Source of the DNA: Micromussa lordhowensis
Taxonomy: Eukaryota > Cnidaria > Anthozoa > Scleractinia > Lobophylliidae
Assembly: GCA_964020085.1 (NCBI GenBank)
Contig: OZ026605.1
Coordinates: 3,968,901-4,032,900, forward strand
Length of the DNA stretch: 64,000 nt
Direction of reading: 5' to 3'
In this document: piece by piece, positions 34,604 to 46,146 of the stretch
Numbering within the stretch: position 1 is the stretch's first letter
Layout: each line of letters starts with the position of its first letter
Program-made: the position numbers and the translations under genes
Notes under the pieces: model-generated
What the model was told of the DNA's origin: nothing
Seen by the model: only the letters and a program-made list of their open reading frames with translations
Database searches by the model: none

Positions 34604-37421
34604 ATGGCGGACGAAGCTACGAACTTCGACGAGGAATTTTACAAGAAATTGCTGTTAGAAGAAACTGAAAAGCACAGCAATGTGTCTCTTGATCGTGTTG
34701 AATTTGTGCCTAAGCCCGGATATGTTATGAAATTGCGAAACAAAAAAGAAGAAAAAGTGTTTATTAATGTTTGCACTTCGGAAAAAGTTCCTGCAGCTAA
34801 AGAAATCAGCGATGAGGAGTTGGTGAAGGTTTTGCAGTCTGTAGATCCCACCAAGTATCGTGTACCTATGAGCCTTGGAGAGCCTCGTGTAGAAGTTGAT
34901 AATCGTGGTCAAGGTGATTTGTTGTGTTTATATCGTGCTGTACATGTTGTTGTACGTTGGGTATGCATGTTGTTGCTGTAAAAAAGAAACATGTATTTGA
35001 GCTAAAGCTTCTGTAATCAGGCTTATTTAGAGGCTTGGAATGTGCAAGAAGCCAAAGATAAAGTATTGAAACTTTCCAAAAAACTTCTTCCACGCCTAGG
35101 AAAATTATAAGGAATGTTATGAAGTTCTTCTCTTGAAAAAGTGACTAAAATTGTATCCATTCCAGCTGGTTGCACGCGACAACAGATAATACAGCTAGTC
35201 ATTGTTTTTCTTAGGACTAGGGGTATTGATTGCGTTCTTTATCTATTGTTTCGTTTGGCCAATTATGAAGAACCTTGTAACGGTGCAGGTTACACTGTAT
35301 AATAAACCAGCAGTATTTGGCGCATAAATGACCTACTTAGCTTCCTATTGTCCTGGAGATTTGATAACCTTTAAGGGAGATTCAGTCTGTATCCAGGAGA
35401 CTCTGGGGTACTCTGGAAGAGTTGGCATAGATTTTCACTACCGGTATGTTACTTCTCAGTGCCACTCTCCAGTATCTATACCGTAATGCATACTGGTTTC
35501 ATTTCAGGTTGCACAGCATATGATGTAGTCATTAATCCAACAGTTTACAACAAAATACAAAACAGTGAACTCTTCAAACGCTTCTTCCTCACCATTGTTT
35601 TTGAGGGACTAGAAAGTAAATATGATATGGAACTAGAAAGAAACTGGACTGTACTCAAGAACAAAAAGTGTATGGGTGTTCTACAACCCCACTTTATAAG
35701 AAGCAAAAGTAAACCTGTGATAATGGAAATGGATGATGAAAACAAGTCAACCACAAAAGAAGGTAAGACAGCTTTATGTACTTTATTCCTTTCTTTCACC
35801 TGCATTGCAGATGCTATTGCCTGATTTCATACCGTGAAGGACTAGGTACGAGTCTGTAAATTATGGGATTAGCAACTATTGATCCACATAGTCACACCGA
35901 GATTCACAAAATCCCCAAGTTTGGTGTTAATCGGGCTAATTTTCACTGAGATAGAGGCATTTAAAAACAAAAAAAATTTACAAAGAAATGTATTAAAATC
36001 CGGACAAATCCATACATTTTCCATGATGAAAACAAGTCAACCACAAAAGAAGGTAAGACAGCTTTATGTACTTTTTCCATACATTTTCCATACATTTCAT
36101 GTTACTTTGTTGGTGAATCCTATCAACAACAGGCAATTTCACTTGTTCCATTTGATCAAGGGAAAATCAAGCATGCTTAGCCCTAACAGGTGTTATGGGT
36201 TACAGCCCTTAATGACAGCTCTGGTATTTACAGGGAAATTTCTTTCTGCAAAAAAAGGAAGCTTCTTTTCTGTTGTCAAGAAGGAGCAAATGCCTGATCC
36301 ATGTTACCTAATCCTGGGCTTTGTTACTAGTATCCATTTTACTCCGTCCTGAACCCAACATTCAATTTTGTGGAAACAGAAAGCTTTAATTTTTAAAATT
36401 TAATTTTCTACATTTAACTATCCTGTTTAATCTTCCTGTAGCCATGTCAAACAAAACTAAAAAGATAGAAGAAGTGGACTCTAAATCAGAGGTTGATACA
36501 CCCCAATATCATATAATAAGGGAGCCACCAGATGGAAGACCGGAATTTCTAGTCATTGAAATTAATCTCCCAGGCATAGTAAGTACATAATGTAATATGA
36601 TAAATACTTAGAAAAACTCATGAAGTGGCACTAGCTGTCTTCAGTTTCAAAATAATCACCTTGTCCCAAGTCATTGTCTTTATTACATTGTCTTTATTAC
36701 TGTTTAGCGGAAAAATAAAAGGAACAGTGGAGTATAAATTTAGACACAACTTCAAAACGTAATCGCAATAAACTGAACATTTCTGTTCTCTTTAGTTCAT
36801 AAGACACTAATGAATAATCAAAGATAAAATACACCTTCATGGCTTTGCATTTAATAATACAAATTTAATATCAAAATTCACTGAAATCTCCTTCCTCTAA
36901 CCAGAACATCTGTTATGCTGTGATTGGCACATGAGTACCAGCAGTTAATGTTTTAACTGACTATAATTCATTTAATAAATTTTTGCAACTTTCCTTTATT
37001 GTTGTGCAGAGATCAACAAAAGATACGACACTAGATGTTGGCGAAGACCGACTAGTCCTCGACGTTAATCCTGACAAGTATCACCTTGATCTTGACTTAC
37101 CTTTTGATGTCGATAACGAGACTTGTGGTGCTCAGTATAACAGGAAAACAAAGGTAAAGGACTGTTTAGGAGCACATGGTTCCAGTCAGAAGTCTTCTAA
37201 TTTCAGACATCAATTGAAGTATCCGTTTCAAAACAGGGCCACTTTTGCTCTTGCAGTCACTGATTAGCAATATGTTCCATCTGCAGTTAAGCAGATGCCA
37301 CACCAAAACCAAATGTTGGGTTTTCCTGTTATTTGATACTTGACCCAATTTTCTCACCTGGTTTTATTTTCTTTTTTTACAGGTTCTCACTTTAACTTTG
37401 CCTGTTCTCAAAAGTTGCTGA
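34604..37421 (+). CDS. PIH1D1: PIH1D1 orthologue, R2TP co-chaperone adaptor, 5 coding exons, 294 aa
   Basis: Rebuilt exons: 34604-34913, 35508-35762, 36442-36578, 37010-37153, 37383-37421 (stop TGA), in frame with GT..AG introns and 885 bp in total. The human protein has 290 residues. The N-terminal PIH domain gives KVFINVCTSE, RVPMSLGEP and GQGCTAYDVVINP, close to human KVFINICHS, RIPMSLGEPHAE and GQGCTAYDVAVN. Lys43 and Lys51 align with human Lys57 and Lys64, which hold the phosphorylated DSDD/E motif of clients such as TELO2. The C-terminal CS-like half gives VIEINLPGI, LDVGEDRLVLDV and TLTLPVL. PIH1D1 links RPAP3-RUVBL1/2 and HSP90 to PIKK, snoRNP, RNA polymerase and dynein-arm assembly. 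An upstream in-frame ATG at 34313 is open but lacks family similarity and lies in the CSTPP1 first exon, so 34604 is preferred. Confidence 0.95.
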
Positions 37422-39225
37422 CAAGATGCACATTTTTAAATATGATAATTACCAGTAAATTATTTTTGATATCAAGGAATATTAAGTTAAAACTATACCA
37501 TTGGTCCGAAAACAAGTCAGACCTGTTTGTAATTAAAATTTGTTTTCCCTCAGATATGTGTTTTCTTGTCATAGGTTTTTTCAAGGTGTATTTTGTTGAA
37601 GATGGGCTTATGTGCATTTCTCTCAATGAGTCTTGGCACTGTAAATTGAGTCTGGAATTTTTAACTTATACATATGGGCTATCATCAGATGTCACTGAGA
37701 GTTCACTGCAAATTCAGATTCTCACATTTTAACTGGAATGCTTTAGCTGTTTTGATTGTGTATGTTTACTAACCAACAGTGTCACATGATATTAATCCAC
37801 TGAAAAGAGTCATGAAACAATAAAATATCACTATCTTTTTATTCACTTTCCAGTGAGTATGTACAGTATAAAATATTTCAAGTTCTCAATAAAAAATTGT
37901 TGTGCTAACATTGAGTTTTTCTTGATCTTTCTCCTGATAAAATATTTATTTACACTTTCTTATGTATGGGTAATCATATGAACACAAGTGCAGAATAAAT
38001 TCCTAAATTATTATTAAGAATTTATTCTACGAGTGGTACTCAGAAAATTTCCAAAAATTGCAAAGGCCTATTTGAAAACTTCAAATATCATGAGTAGTGT
38101 AAATCCTTAATCGCCGGAGCTTTCATAGGTTTACTCATTTATTATATGACTGGGAAAATTTCAAACTTGTGCACGGTACCATGCACATTTAAAATTAACA
38201 ATAAATTGACCTGATCTCAGCCAATCACAGTGAAGCAATTTTCTCAGCCATATATTATAACAAATAACAGATCAGAATAGTGCTATAAAGCAGGCAAGAT
38301 CAGCTACTATGCACTACGTATTAACAGGATTGCTGTTAAACAAGAGCACAAAGCTTGTGATATTATCTCTCCCTACTGACAACCATTTATCTCCTTCAAC
38401 GACAACCATTTATCTCCTTCAACGTTACTTCTCCTGGTTGATTATTTCTTTTTCTCTTATTACCTGTCTGCTTGCCAATGCATTGATTTTGTTAGGAGAA
38501 ATTAAAAGTTGATCTTCCTTGATGACTAAAGGATCTTTTGAAAAAACTTGGAGTGGAGTCAGATCTGTCAATAGAAGCAAGACTACTACAATTTTCAGAA
38601 AAATTTGACCTTCAAATGAAACAAGTAAATTAAATAAATTCCTTCAATTCTATCACACATCTACCATAACTTATGGATATAATTTTATCTATATTTCTGA
38701 CGTTCAAAAGACCTTCATATGGTTGATTTTTGTCATGCACCTGTAAGTAAATGTACAGTTAAAATTGAACAATTTCACCAATAAATACAGGACCATAGTA
38801 CTGTTATTCATTCTCAAACTCACTCACTTTCATCAAGTGTCAACAAAGGAAGCTAGTTCAGCCCAGAAATATTTTAACAGCTCTCCATTGTTTAAGAAAA
38901 TCAAACAGCAGGTACAAGCAAAATAGGCGTATTCTCTATGGCACTAGCAGGGGCAGGCTTGCAAGAAAAATCCTTGATTGTCCTGACAGCCTAGTACTGT
39001 TCTTATTAGACTTTCTGTTGCTTGGTCACTGTTTTTGAACAAAGTGCTTCTGGCACAAAGTAATTCACAGGTGATTCACACAAAGTGTGGACGCTTAAAC
39101 TCCTACCATTTTTCCAGGACACACAGCAGCAAAGAAATTTTTATTTCTAGTAAAGATTGATGAGAAGATTGTGACCATGCAACATGAAGACTGTCAAGGA
39201 GTGTCACCTTAATTTTTTGACAACT
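37422..39225 (+). other. PIH1D1 3' UTR, then intergenic DNA
   Basis: AATAAA signals at 37819 and 37889 probably end the PIH1D1 transcript. The rest holds short frames only. The minus-strand AATAAA at 39145-39140 is well placed to end the transcript of the next gene. Confidence 0.5.
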
Positions 39226-40080
39226 CTATGCTACAACAGTTGCAGGACCACTATTTTCGTCATTTTGAAGTGCCTCTTCATACGTCGGCGGGAGATCAAA
39301 AGACAAGGTATAGTAAGGAGGTGGTGTTACAGGAGCTGGCTCTCCTGGGAAATCGACCCCATGTGTTGTGGCTGATTCCGTGGGATACTCTGGGGGCGGT
39401 ATGTGAAGACCCCCTTCGCAAGCGTTGCAATCGTCTATACTAAACGCCCTATTTTCCACAGCTATTGTTGTAGTACTAGATCTCGAACGTAACTGCTGTG
39501 TCGAGCGTCTTCTTCTGCTTCTACTCCTCGATCTTCGTCTTTGTCGTTCGATGTATCTTTGCCTACTGTATTTGCTCTCTCTCACAAAACAACAACAAAG
39601 AATGAGCAAGAAAACTGACCCCGTCAAAATGGCCGCGGAAAGAAATCCCGCCTTTGTAAGCATCACATTTGAAGTTTTCTCGCAGCTCCCTTTCTCGCAC
39701 TGTTCACCGTGAGAGCAATCTCTCCAACTCATGCATGATGTTCGAGCAGTTGTTGGTTGTGTTATGGGAGCCGGAGAGGAACACGAATTGTTAGTACATC
39801 TTCCCTGACAACACTTCAAATGTCGCTCGGTATTGTTAAAACAATCTTTATCGTAGGAACACGATTCTGCCGTACAGTGTGAGTTAACGCATTTCTCGCC
39901 TTCGGGACAATGGCCATGCATAAGACACCACTTGCACTTTCCTGTCGCGCGACATGTTAAACCAGCACAGCAGATCTCTTCCTTCCGACAGCCCTTGGAA
40001 CAGTCCGAGCTTGCAAAGTCGGGAAATAAACAAGCGGTGACAAGAACCAGGAATATCAGAAAATGGTCGAATACACTCAT
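39226..40080 (-). CDS. Cys-rich single-pass membrane protein with three PPxY motifs (array member 1)
   Basis: 284 residues, no intron. Signal peptide 1-24 (FLIFLVLVTACLF). The ectodomain 27-133 is dense in cysteine, with a CC pair at 37-38, a second at 90-91 and a C-x2-D-x2-C-like CSYDKDC at 74-80. Membrane helix 144-166 ends in CCC. It is followed by an Arg/Ser run (about 171-200, RRRSRSRSRRRRS), unusual for the family. The tail has PPPEY (228), PPPYYTL (253) and PPTYEEA (264). PPxY motifs bind WW domains, for example of NEDD4-type ubiquitin ligases. The layout matches Shisa/WBP1-type adaptors, but I cannot name an orthologue. AATAAA lies about 80 bp past the stop. Confidence 0.85.
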   Translation of the reverse strand: MSVFDHFLIFLVLVTACLFPDFASSDCSKGCRKEEICCAGLTCRATGKCKWCLMHGHCPEGEKCVNSHCTAESCSYDKDCFNNTERHLKCCQGRCTNNSCSSPAPITQPTTARTSCMSWRDCSHGEQCEKGSCEKTSNVMLTKAGFLSAAILTGSVFLLILCCCFVRESKYSRQRYIERQRRRSRSRSRRRRSTQQLRSRSSTTTIAVENRAFSIDDCNACEGGLHIPPPEYPTESATTHGVDFPGEPAPVTPPPYYTLSFDLPPTYEEALQNDENSGPATVVA

Positions 40081-41400
40081 CGTTGATTAAATGTACCGAG
40101 AATCTTATGATCCTCTCAAACTGATCACAATGGGTCCGCAATGAAGGTAAACTGCGAAAAAATTTTACGCACGCGAGGATCGAATTTCAGCTCTTTGAAC
40201 TTGCTATTGACATCTCGACAGCTTTCTTTGTTCCACTGACGATTACATGACAATATCGGAACAAAAGCAAATGATCGACCGATATTGCGGATTATCAACA
40301 AAGCAACAGTGTATTTACGTCTAGGAAACGCCAGATATAGCCAAATAGGAAATCTAGCATTGCATGCGAAGAGTCGCATGTACAATGGCTATTGTTTCGT
40401 ATATTGTGATGACAAGGCAGCGAAACAGGAGAAACACGCGAACTTGTTGACGGTTCGGTTGGGAAAGGAGTCTGGGTGCTAACTGGCTGCAGATCAAAAC
40501 ACGAATTGAGAACCCTTCAACAAATTTTCTTTAATTAAGCTTAATGCCTGGACTATTATTAGGCGAAGGTCGGCTGAGTCATCAGATTGGAGGTGTTTTG
40601 AAAAAATGTCAAGTCATGTGCAGCCATAACCTTGGCCGTGGACTTTGGACTGCCAGTTTACTACTGCTGCGTGACGAGCAGATTTCAAAACAATTGCCTT
40701 GCATTTTGTTTCCAAAATTGTTTCAGAAGATGACATTTTCTTCAATTGAGTACGAGTGTCGTTGTAAAAATTGAGTTTGAACTTCCAATGCTAAAAGGTA
40801 TTCTATAATTGCCTTGTCACGCACTACTGATTGTCACGCACGCTACGTTTATTCCATCGCCCAAAAACTTTCAATTCTCTTTTCATTGTTTTGTGTTTAT
40901 CAAACAAATAGCGGGACATCAAGGGACCCCACCTCGTCAAGCCTAAAATAAACGTATCTTGCGCGATCAAGGCTTCAACTTGGAATCAGTGGCTGCGAAC
41001 TGAAATTCACAAACTGGTTCCCCAGTGAAGGGAAACAACGTCCAGTTTTAGGGACCAGTTTCCCTAGCACCCTCTGAAATGGGGGATTACACATGATTGC
41101 TTTAAATAATTTTTAAGATCTGTATTAGTGTTTATCTATTTTAATCATCTGAGAAATCTCTAGAGTATTTTTTTTTTCTCAAAACTAATCTAACCGAAGA
41201 CGTGGTAGAGGGAATTGATTGTTCAGTTAAGAGGAGAGATCACTTGAAAGGAAACAATGCAAAGCCTGAACCAACATCTATGTTATTACAGCAAACACGT
41301 TAAAATCACGTTCAACTACTTGTAGTTATACACAGGCATTCGTATGACGGTAGAGGGAGGGACGCCTCCGCTGAACCATAAGGGAGGAGGGGTGCTGCAC
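40081..41400. other. Intergenic, with a small foldback at about 40815-40985
   Basis: The block cacgcacgctacgtttatt (40850) pairs inverted with aataaacgtatcttgcgcg (40949). It may be a MITE. The rest probably contains the promoter of the gene ending at 39226 and the 3' UTR of the gene at 41401. Confidence 0.45.
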
Positions 41401-41928
41401 TTAGAATGCACTTTTCTCCTCATCACTCGCATGACTTGGCCGTCTTTGAATTGCCCGAATTTTGCGGTTTGCAAAGCACACGCCAAAAATCAAAGCTATC
41501 ACAATAACTGCTGGAATAATGGTTGCCGCCAGAACAGCTGTCAATGAGTTAGTACTGCTCCCAGAGTTCGTGCCACCGCCCGATTTGGGAATCGTCGTAG
41601 CAGCTCTTTTACACACTCCTTGCTCGCAAATGTCCGTCAGTTTGTCGCATTCATAATTATACCGGCAATTCCCAGGTTTCAAAGTCTTGACTTCTGTCAC
41701 ACACTTGTTTCCAGTGCAGTTTTCTTGCTTCGAAGTGTCGCAATCTCCGTTGTAAGTGCAATAGTTTTCACAATATTTTCTCCCAGAGCATTTGCCGAGG
41801 CAGCATTTCCTCCCCCCGGAAGGAAAACAGGCTTGTTCGTCAGAACATGTAGTTGCAGTAGAAATCGTGATTCTCGCTGTGATAACAATTAAGTGTGTAA
41901 GAATCAAAACACATAAATACGAACGCAT
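41401..41928 (-). CDS. Cys-rich single-pass membrane protein without PPxY (array member 2)
   Basis: 175 residues from the Met at 41928. An earlier in-frame Met (41982) would put a non-hydrophobic stretch before the signal peptide and is less likely. Signal peptide 1-22 (SYLCVLILTHLIVI). The ectodomain follows the array pattern: CSDEQAC, KCCLGKC, YCENYCTYNGDC, then a second cluster CRYNYECDKLTDICEQGVC. A Gly/Ser linker leads to a membrane helix at 129-152. The tail is only ~23 residues, basic then acidic (RRPSHASDEEKSAF), with no PPxY. It is the shortest member and may act as a partner or decoy for the PPxY-bearing ones; that is inference. Confidence 0.8.
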   Translation of the reverse strand: MRSYLCVLILTHLIVITARITISTATTCSDEQACFPSGGRKCCLGKCSGRKYCENYCTYNGDCDTSKQENCTGNKCVTEVKTLKPGNCRYNYECDKLTDICEQGVCKRAATTIPKSGGGTNSGSSTNSLTAVLAATIIPAVIVIALIFGVCFANRKIRAIQRRPSHASDEEKSAF

Positions 41929-41982
41929 AACGGACGCTTCCAGAAAAAAATGATTAAAATCAGGGAGACAAACTTGAGACAA

Positions 41983-43795
41983 TAGCTCTATTCTAAACTG
42001 GCGTGTTTCCGTTGTATGTTCGGTGATATTATTTTAGAAGATTTCAAAGTCGATAGGAAGCCTTGCGCCGTTCGACAATTTGCACGTACCTTTTGTTATT
42101 GTTTTAATTTGTAAACAGCTGCGAAGAGGGTAAAGATTATTTCAGGACAAATGTTTGGAGTCAATCCAAACCCCTTGACAGCTTCACAATAGCCCAGCTG
42201 CCTTTTAAAAGCCTCTCTATCAAAGCGAGGTCCAGTGCACAACCATTCATATGAAAATGAGTTTAAATAATTTACATGTGAATGAAACCATTTTCATATG
42301 AAAGGATGGGCACTAAGACTCGCTTCAAAGAGGTTAAAGGTTTTCGTTGTTCTGTTTTCTCTTGATAAGATAACTGCTGTTTCAAGGATCATTATCCTAA
42401 CAGCCTGGGTTCCCTGTGACAAAACTGGCAACAGACCAGCGGCACAGCGCGAAAAACGACGAGCGAAAAAAACTGCGTGCCAAGCCCCCTCTTTTTCTCG
42501 CGTTACGCCACTAACTGAACGCCTGAAAGAAGTTAAACAGTGGGGTGAATGGAAGTGACCAGTAAATCAAACCTTTTATTCAAAGCTTCTGACTGTACAT
42601 GACTTTAATCAGACAGTGATGCTTAAAACTAAACAAGCGTAAAATTTCAATTAAATTATGCAAAACAGGCAAGGAATTATTTCCTTTCACTGTGTCATGG
42701 CTTTACTGAATAAATGCTGTTCTATAATTTTGGCGTTTATGACAGTCACTAATGACGTGCTGTTTTTAAGCTCTTAATCTACAAGTTTTCAACTGAAAAT
42801 TAATAAAAAAAAAACAAGATCTGACAGTTTGCCGGATTGTACAAATTAAATGATACACAGAGCTGGCAACATGATGCTCGAAAACTACAGCGCTGTAGTA
42901 ACATACATTACAGATATCTCCGTCTAAATTCACTCAAACTGCGAATAAAACAAAATAGAAAATGAAAAGCTAGTACCATGAGAATCATAATTCTAATTCT
43001 GATCACGTACAAAACCACCTAGATCTAATTAATTCAATGCCTCATTCTATTTCCGCATACGTGTTTTTTTATCTTTGCATTTCAAAACAATTTACTCTGT
43101 CAGATAAAAGTATCAGTTCAACCGGTCTTGGTTTGATTGATTAGCTTTGTCGCAATGCGACTGGTTTGAATTATGACAATTTTCCGGTGATATCATTATG
43201 CAGTATTGTTAGACTACTTAGTCTGTTGTCGAGTGCAGATAAATTAGGATAATATATTATAATTCATTGTTTGACAGGCGTCGAAAATATACAATTGTTT
43301 AAAGAATGCATAAGTAGCTGTTACCTGAACGGCCCACTACCTGTTGTGCTGTTGCCACCTGAATGAGTCTCAAGGCATTCGCTGAGATCACGTAGTTAGC
43401 AGATAAATGTTTGATAAGTTTTTAGCACGTCGACATTCGTTTTATTCAAAATAAAAAAGCTAAGAAGAAAAAGCTACCGGCAGTTCAACTATCTTATTCT
43501 CAAATACCTCACAGACACGCAGGGGCAAGGTAGCTTGAAAAGGGAGCGTTATATACTTAATGGAATTAACTCAGCATTGCTTTAATTACTGGCAAACAAA
43601 ATAATTAACTTTAACGATGCTAAAATCTGTTATATTAATTTATAATATAATATAACTTTGTAGCTTTAACTCTTATCGTGTCGAAATAAAGGTTTTATGT
43701 TTTATGTTATAAAGCATCTCACTAATTATTTACATTTCATATTGACTGTTCTCCCCACCATTCCTTCCTTATTCTGGACAAGTCCATTTTCTGAA
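41983..43795. other. Intergenic, holds one MITE (see 42216)
   Basis: Apart from the foldback at 42216-42331 I see only short frames. An AT-rich stretch lies at 43600-43700. Confidence 0.45.
42216..42331. mobile_element. Foldback MITE (cattttcatatgaaa family)
   Basis: The ends cctctctatcaaagcgag and ctcgcttcaaagagg are inverted, as are ttcatatgaaaatgagttt and aaaccattttcatatgaaa. The elements pair over nearly their whole length. Confidence 0.8.
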
Positions 43796-44536
43796 CTACT
43801 TCGTGGTCACGACGGAAGGCTTGACGGCCTCGTCATAATCTGGTGGCGGCTCTTCCTTTCCTTTCACTTCTCCCTCGAATTCCAGCGCATAGTAAGACGG
43901 CAGAGCGCCAGGAGGCTTGAAGGGACAGGGTCCTGCTCCCGCTTCCATGGCAGTCGCGCCATTGCAAGCTGCACTGCCCTGTTGCATTCGAGAATCCGCA
44001 GTCGCCAAGGGATTCATAGGCATAGCTACCCTTCCAGTTTGGTTAGCTTGCCGCGGCAACACAGTGACGTTCGTAGGTCGCTTTCTAGACTTCTTGAACA
44101 TGAAGTAGATCAATGGTACAAGTGCGATTACAGCAACGAGACAGGATATCACAATAATTTTGCTTCCGGTTGTCCATGCGCGTGCTTTGCTTCTGTGTGT
44201 CTCAGACTGCTTGTGAGGCGACGCTTCAGTTTTCGAGGTGGGATCGGCCTCATGAACTGGCCAAAATTTTTTCGAGTAGGTCTTGGGCGGTGTAAACGAG
44301 GACGGTTCATCTGTCTTCATCTTACAGTATCGAAATCCTCGAAAGTTATAACATTTCTCGCCGGATCTGCAATCGTTGTCGTTGACACAAGGACAATAAT
44401 GATGCCAAACGCAATAGCGCTCGCAGCATCTTCCATAACGGCATTCGCTATCCTCGACGCAGTGAGTAGAATAGACACCCAAGGTGCAACAGGAGATCAG
44501 GGCAAAGAGAAGCGAGAGTGACCAAGAATTCATCAT
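43796..44536 (-). CDS. Cys-rich single-pass membrane protein with PPxY (array member 3)
   Basis: 246 residues from the first of two adjacent Met codons (44536 or 44533); the frame is open upstream to 44605, but the signal peptide starts here (SLSLLFALISCCTLG). The ectodomain has only one cluster, CVEDSEC, RCCERYC, YCPCVNDNDCRSGEKC, then a Pro/Ser/Thr stalk with KTYSKK. Membrane helix ~126-147. The tail has LPSYYALEF (212), where the first prolines of PPxY are lost but YxxL is kept, and EPPPDYDEAV (229). Loss of the second ectodomain cluster separates it from members 1, 2, 4 and 5. Confidence 0.85.
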   Translation of the reverse strand: MMNSWSLSLLFALISCCTLGVYSTHCVEDSECRYGRCCERYCVWHHYCPCVNDNDCRSGEKCYNFRGFRYCKMKTDEPSSFTPPKTYSKKFWPVHEADPTSKTEASPHKQSETHRSKARAWTTGSKIIVISCLVAVIALVPLIYFMFKKSRKRPTNVTVLPRQANQTGRVAMPMNPLATADSRMQQGSAACNGATAMEAGAGPCPFKPPGALPSYYALEFEGEVKGKEEPPPDYDEAVKPSVVTTK

Positions 44537-44605
44537 TAGTTTTTTCACGAACTCAGAAAAGTTTCTTTGCCGAAACGACGTCGTCAGACTAAACGACCAC
44601 AGCAA

Positions 44606-45566
44606 GGCTTGTGATGAATAAGGAAGGTGTTAACTTGTGGTCAGATTTTATTGACTCTTTGTGTTACCATGTGATTTTAAGGAAGAAATAACATTCGTCT
44701 TGACCATAGTCAGATCTAATTACTATTGTTAGCCTTGTCCCTTCCTTGTTCCCACGCCCCTGTTCAGCTCTACAGACAAATTTCTTTATTTGGCAGATTC
44801 AGGGCCGTAGCCAGAAGAAAATTTTGACTGAGGCAATGTCTATGAATAACTTATGACAGAGGCAATCAGTCCATGGTTGAGTTCTCTTCCTAGGTATTAG
44901 GTACTATAAACAACAAAAGCCAAAGAAATGACCGAGGCAAGTGCCTCGGTTGGCCTGTTACTAGCTACGGCGGTGAGATTACGTTTCGTAAGGAAAGAAA
45001 ATTGTTTCACGCCAAAATGATAAAACATACCAACTTTCAGCTCACGAAAATAAACCCTCCAAGGAATTTCGAATGTATACAATGACCGATAATTTTAATA
45101 TCAAGACTATTTTTACAACTTTAGGGGTCTTAAGATACCAGAGCTCTTATTTAATTTTGATAAAAAAATAGTTCTTACAATTTGCTTTGCCTTGTTATTT
45201 GGCTAGAAAAAATATGTATTAGTTCGCGTTTGCGACAGCGACTAGGAAGTTGCCGCGTTAAAAGTAAATTTACATTTTCCTTTGGAAATACATTACAATA
45301 TGATATATTTCAATACAACATTCGTTCTGATTGGCCAAAAAATAAAAATAATTACGTTTCCATGCCAACGCGAGCGCAGAAAAGCCTACCTAAAGCTTGG
45401 GAACGTTATGGCAACGAAATAAAGGGAATTATTATCCAACTCTGCTTCCTAGAGTACAAATAACGCGCGAAACGAGTACAAATAACAGATATTTGTACTC
45501 GCCTCATTCCTCCCGGCCGCGTGAAGCTCAAAACCTTAGCAAGTCAGAATTTTGGGAAAAGAAATC

Positions 45567-45598
<32 letters not shown>

Positions 45599-46146
45599 GT
45601 GTGTAGTATCGCTGTATATTTTTACTCGCTGTTTGTATTTTGACTCACCCTACGGGCTCGTCAAAATACTGCACAACTCGTAAAAATATACAGCGATACT
45701 ACACACCAAAACGTCTAATAAGATATATGTACTTTCAGATTCATTCCCATTTCAAAGTCAGGGGTCATTCCATCAGTGTCACACAAACCTCTTCTAGGCG
45801 TTCAGTTAGTTGGGACGCAGCGTGGAAAACGGCCGAGTGAAATAAACGAGAGAGAGGCTAATCACTGGGTCCGGTCGCTGCTCGGGAAAGAAGCCCAAGG
45901 AAAGAAGATTAGATCGGAGAGAGCCAAAGCAAGTTTTAAAATAGTCTCATCCATTTTACTACTCCAAACCGTAGAAAACTGAACCACATTGAAAAAGTAT
46001 TTACTTGAAGAAAAACTATACATGGATGAATCTATGTATTTATGGATGAATCTATGTGATGTACGTGTTTACATAGCTCTGATTCTCTTCGTCGCCCAAC
46101 GATACGCTCTGGAGAGTGACGGAGCGGGGGCCAGACCTAATGTGGT
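44606..46146. other. Intergenic; foldbacks at 45420-45510 and 45583-45722
   Basis: A small inverted pair gagtacaaataacg/cagatatttgtactc lies near 45460. The long foldback is listed separately. No coding signal. Confidence 0.45.
45583..45722. repeat. Foldback element
   Basis: The arms cttattagacgttttggtgt and acaccaaaacgtctaataag, with agtatcgctgtatatttt inverted inside, pair over about 60 bp each around a short loop. Confidence 0.9.

Noticed and set aside
45583..45722. Rho-independent terminator or ncRNA hairpin
   Set aside because: The arms are ~60 bp and follow the foldback-element pattern seen at several other sites; there is no adjacent transcript end.
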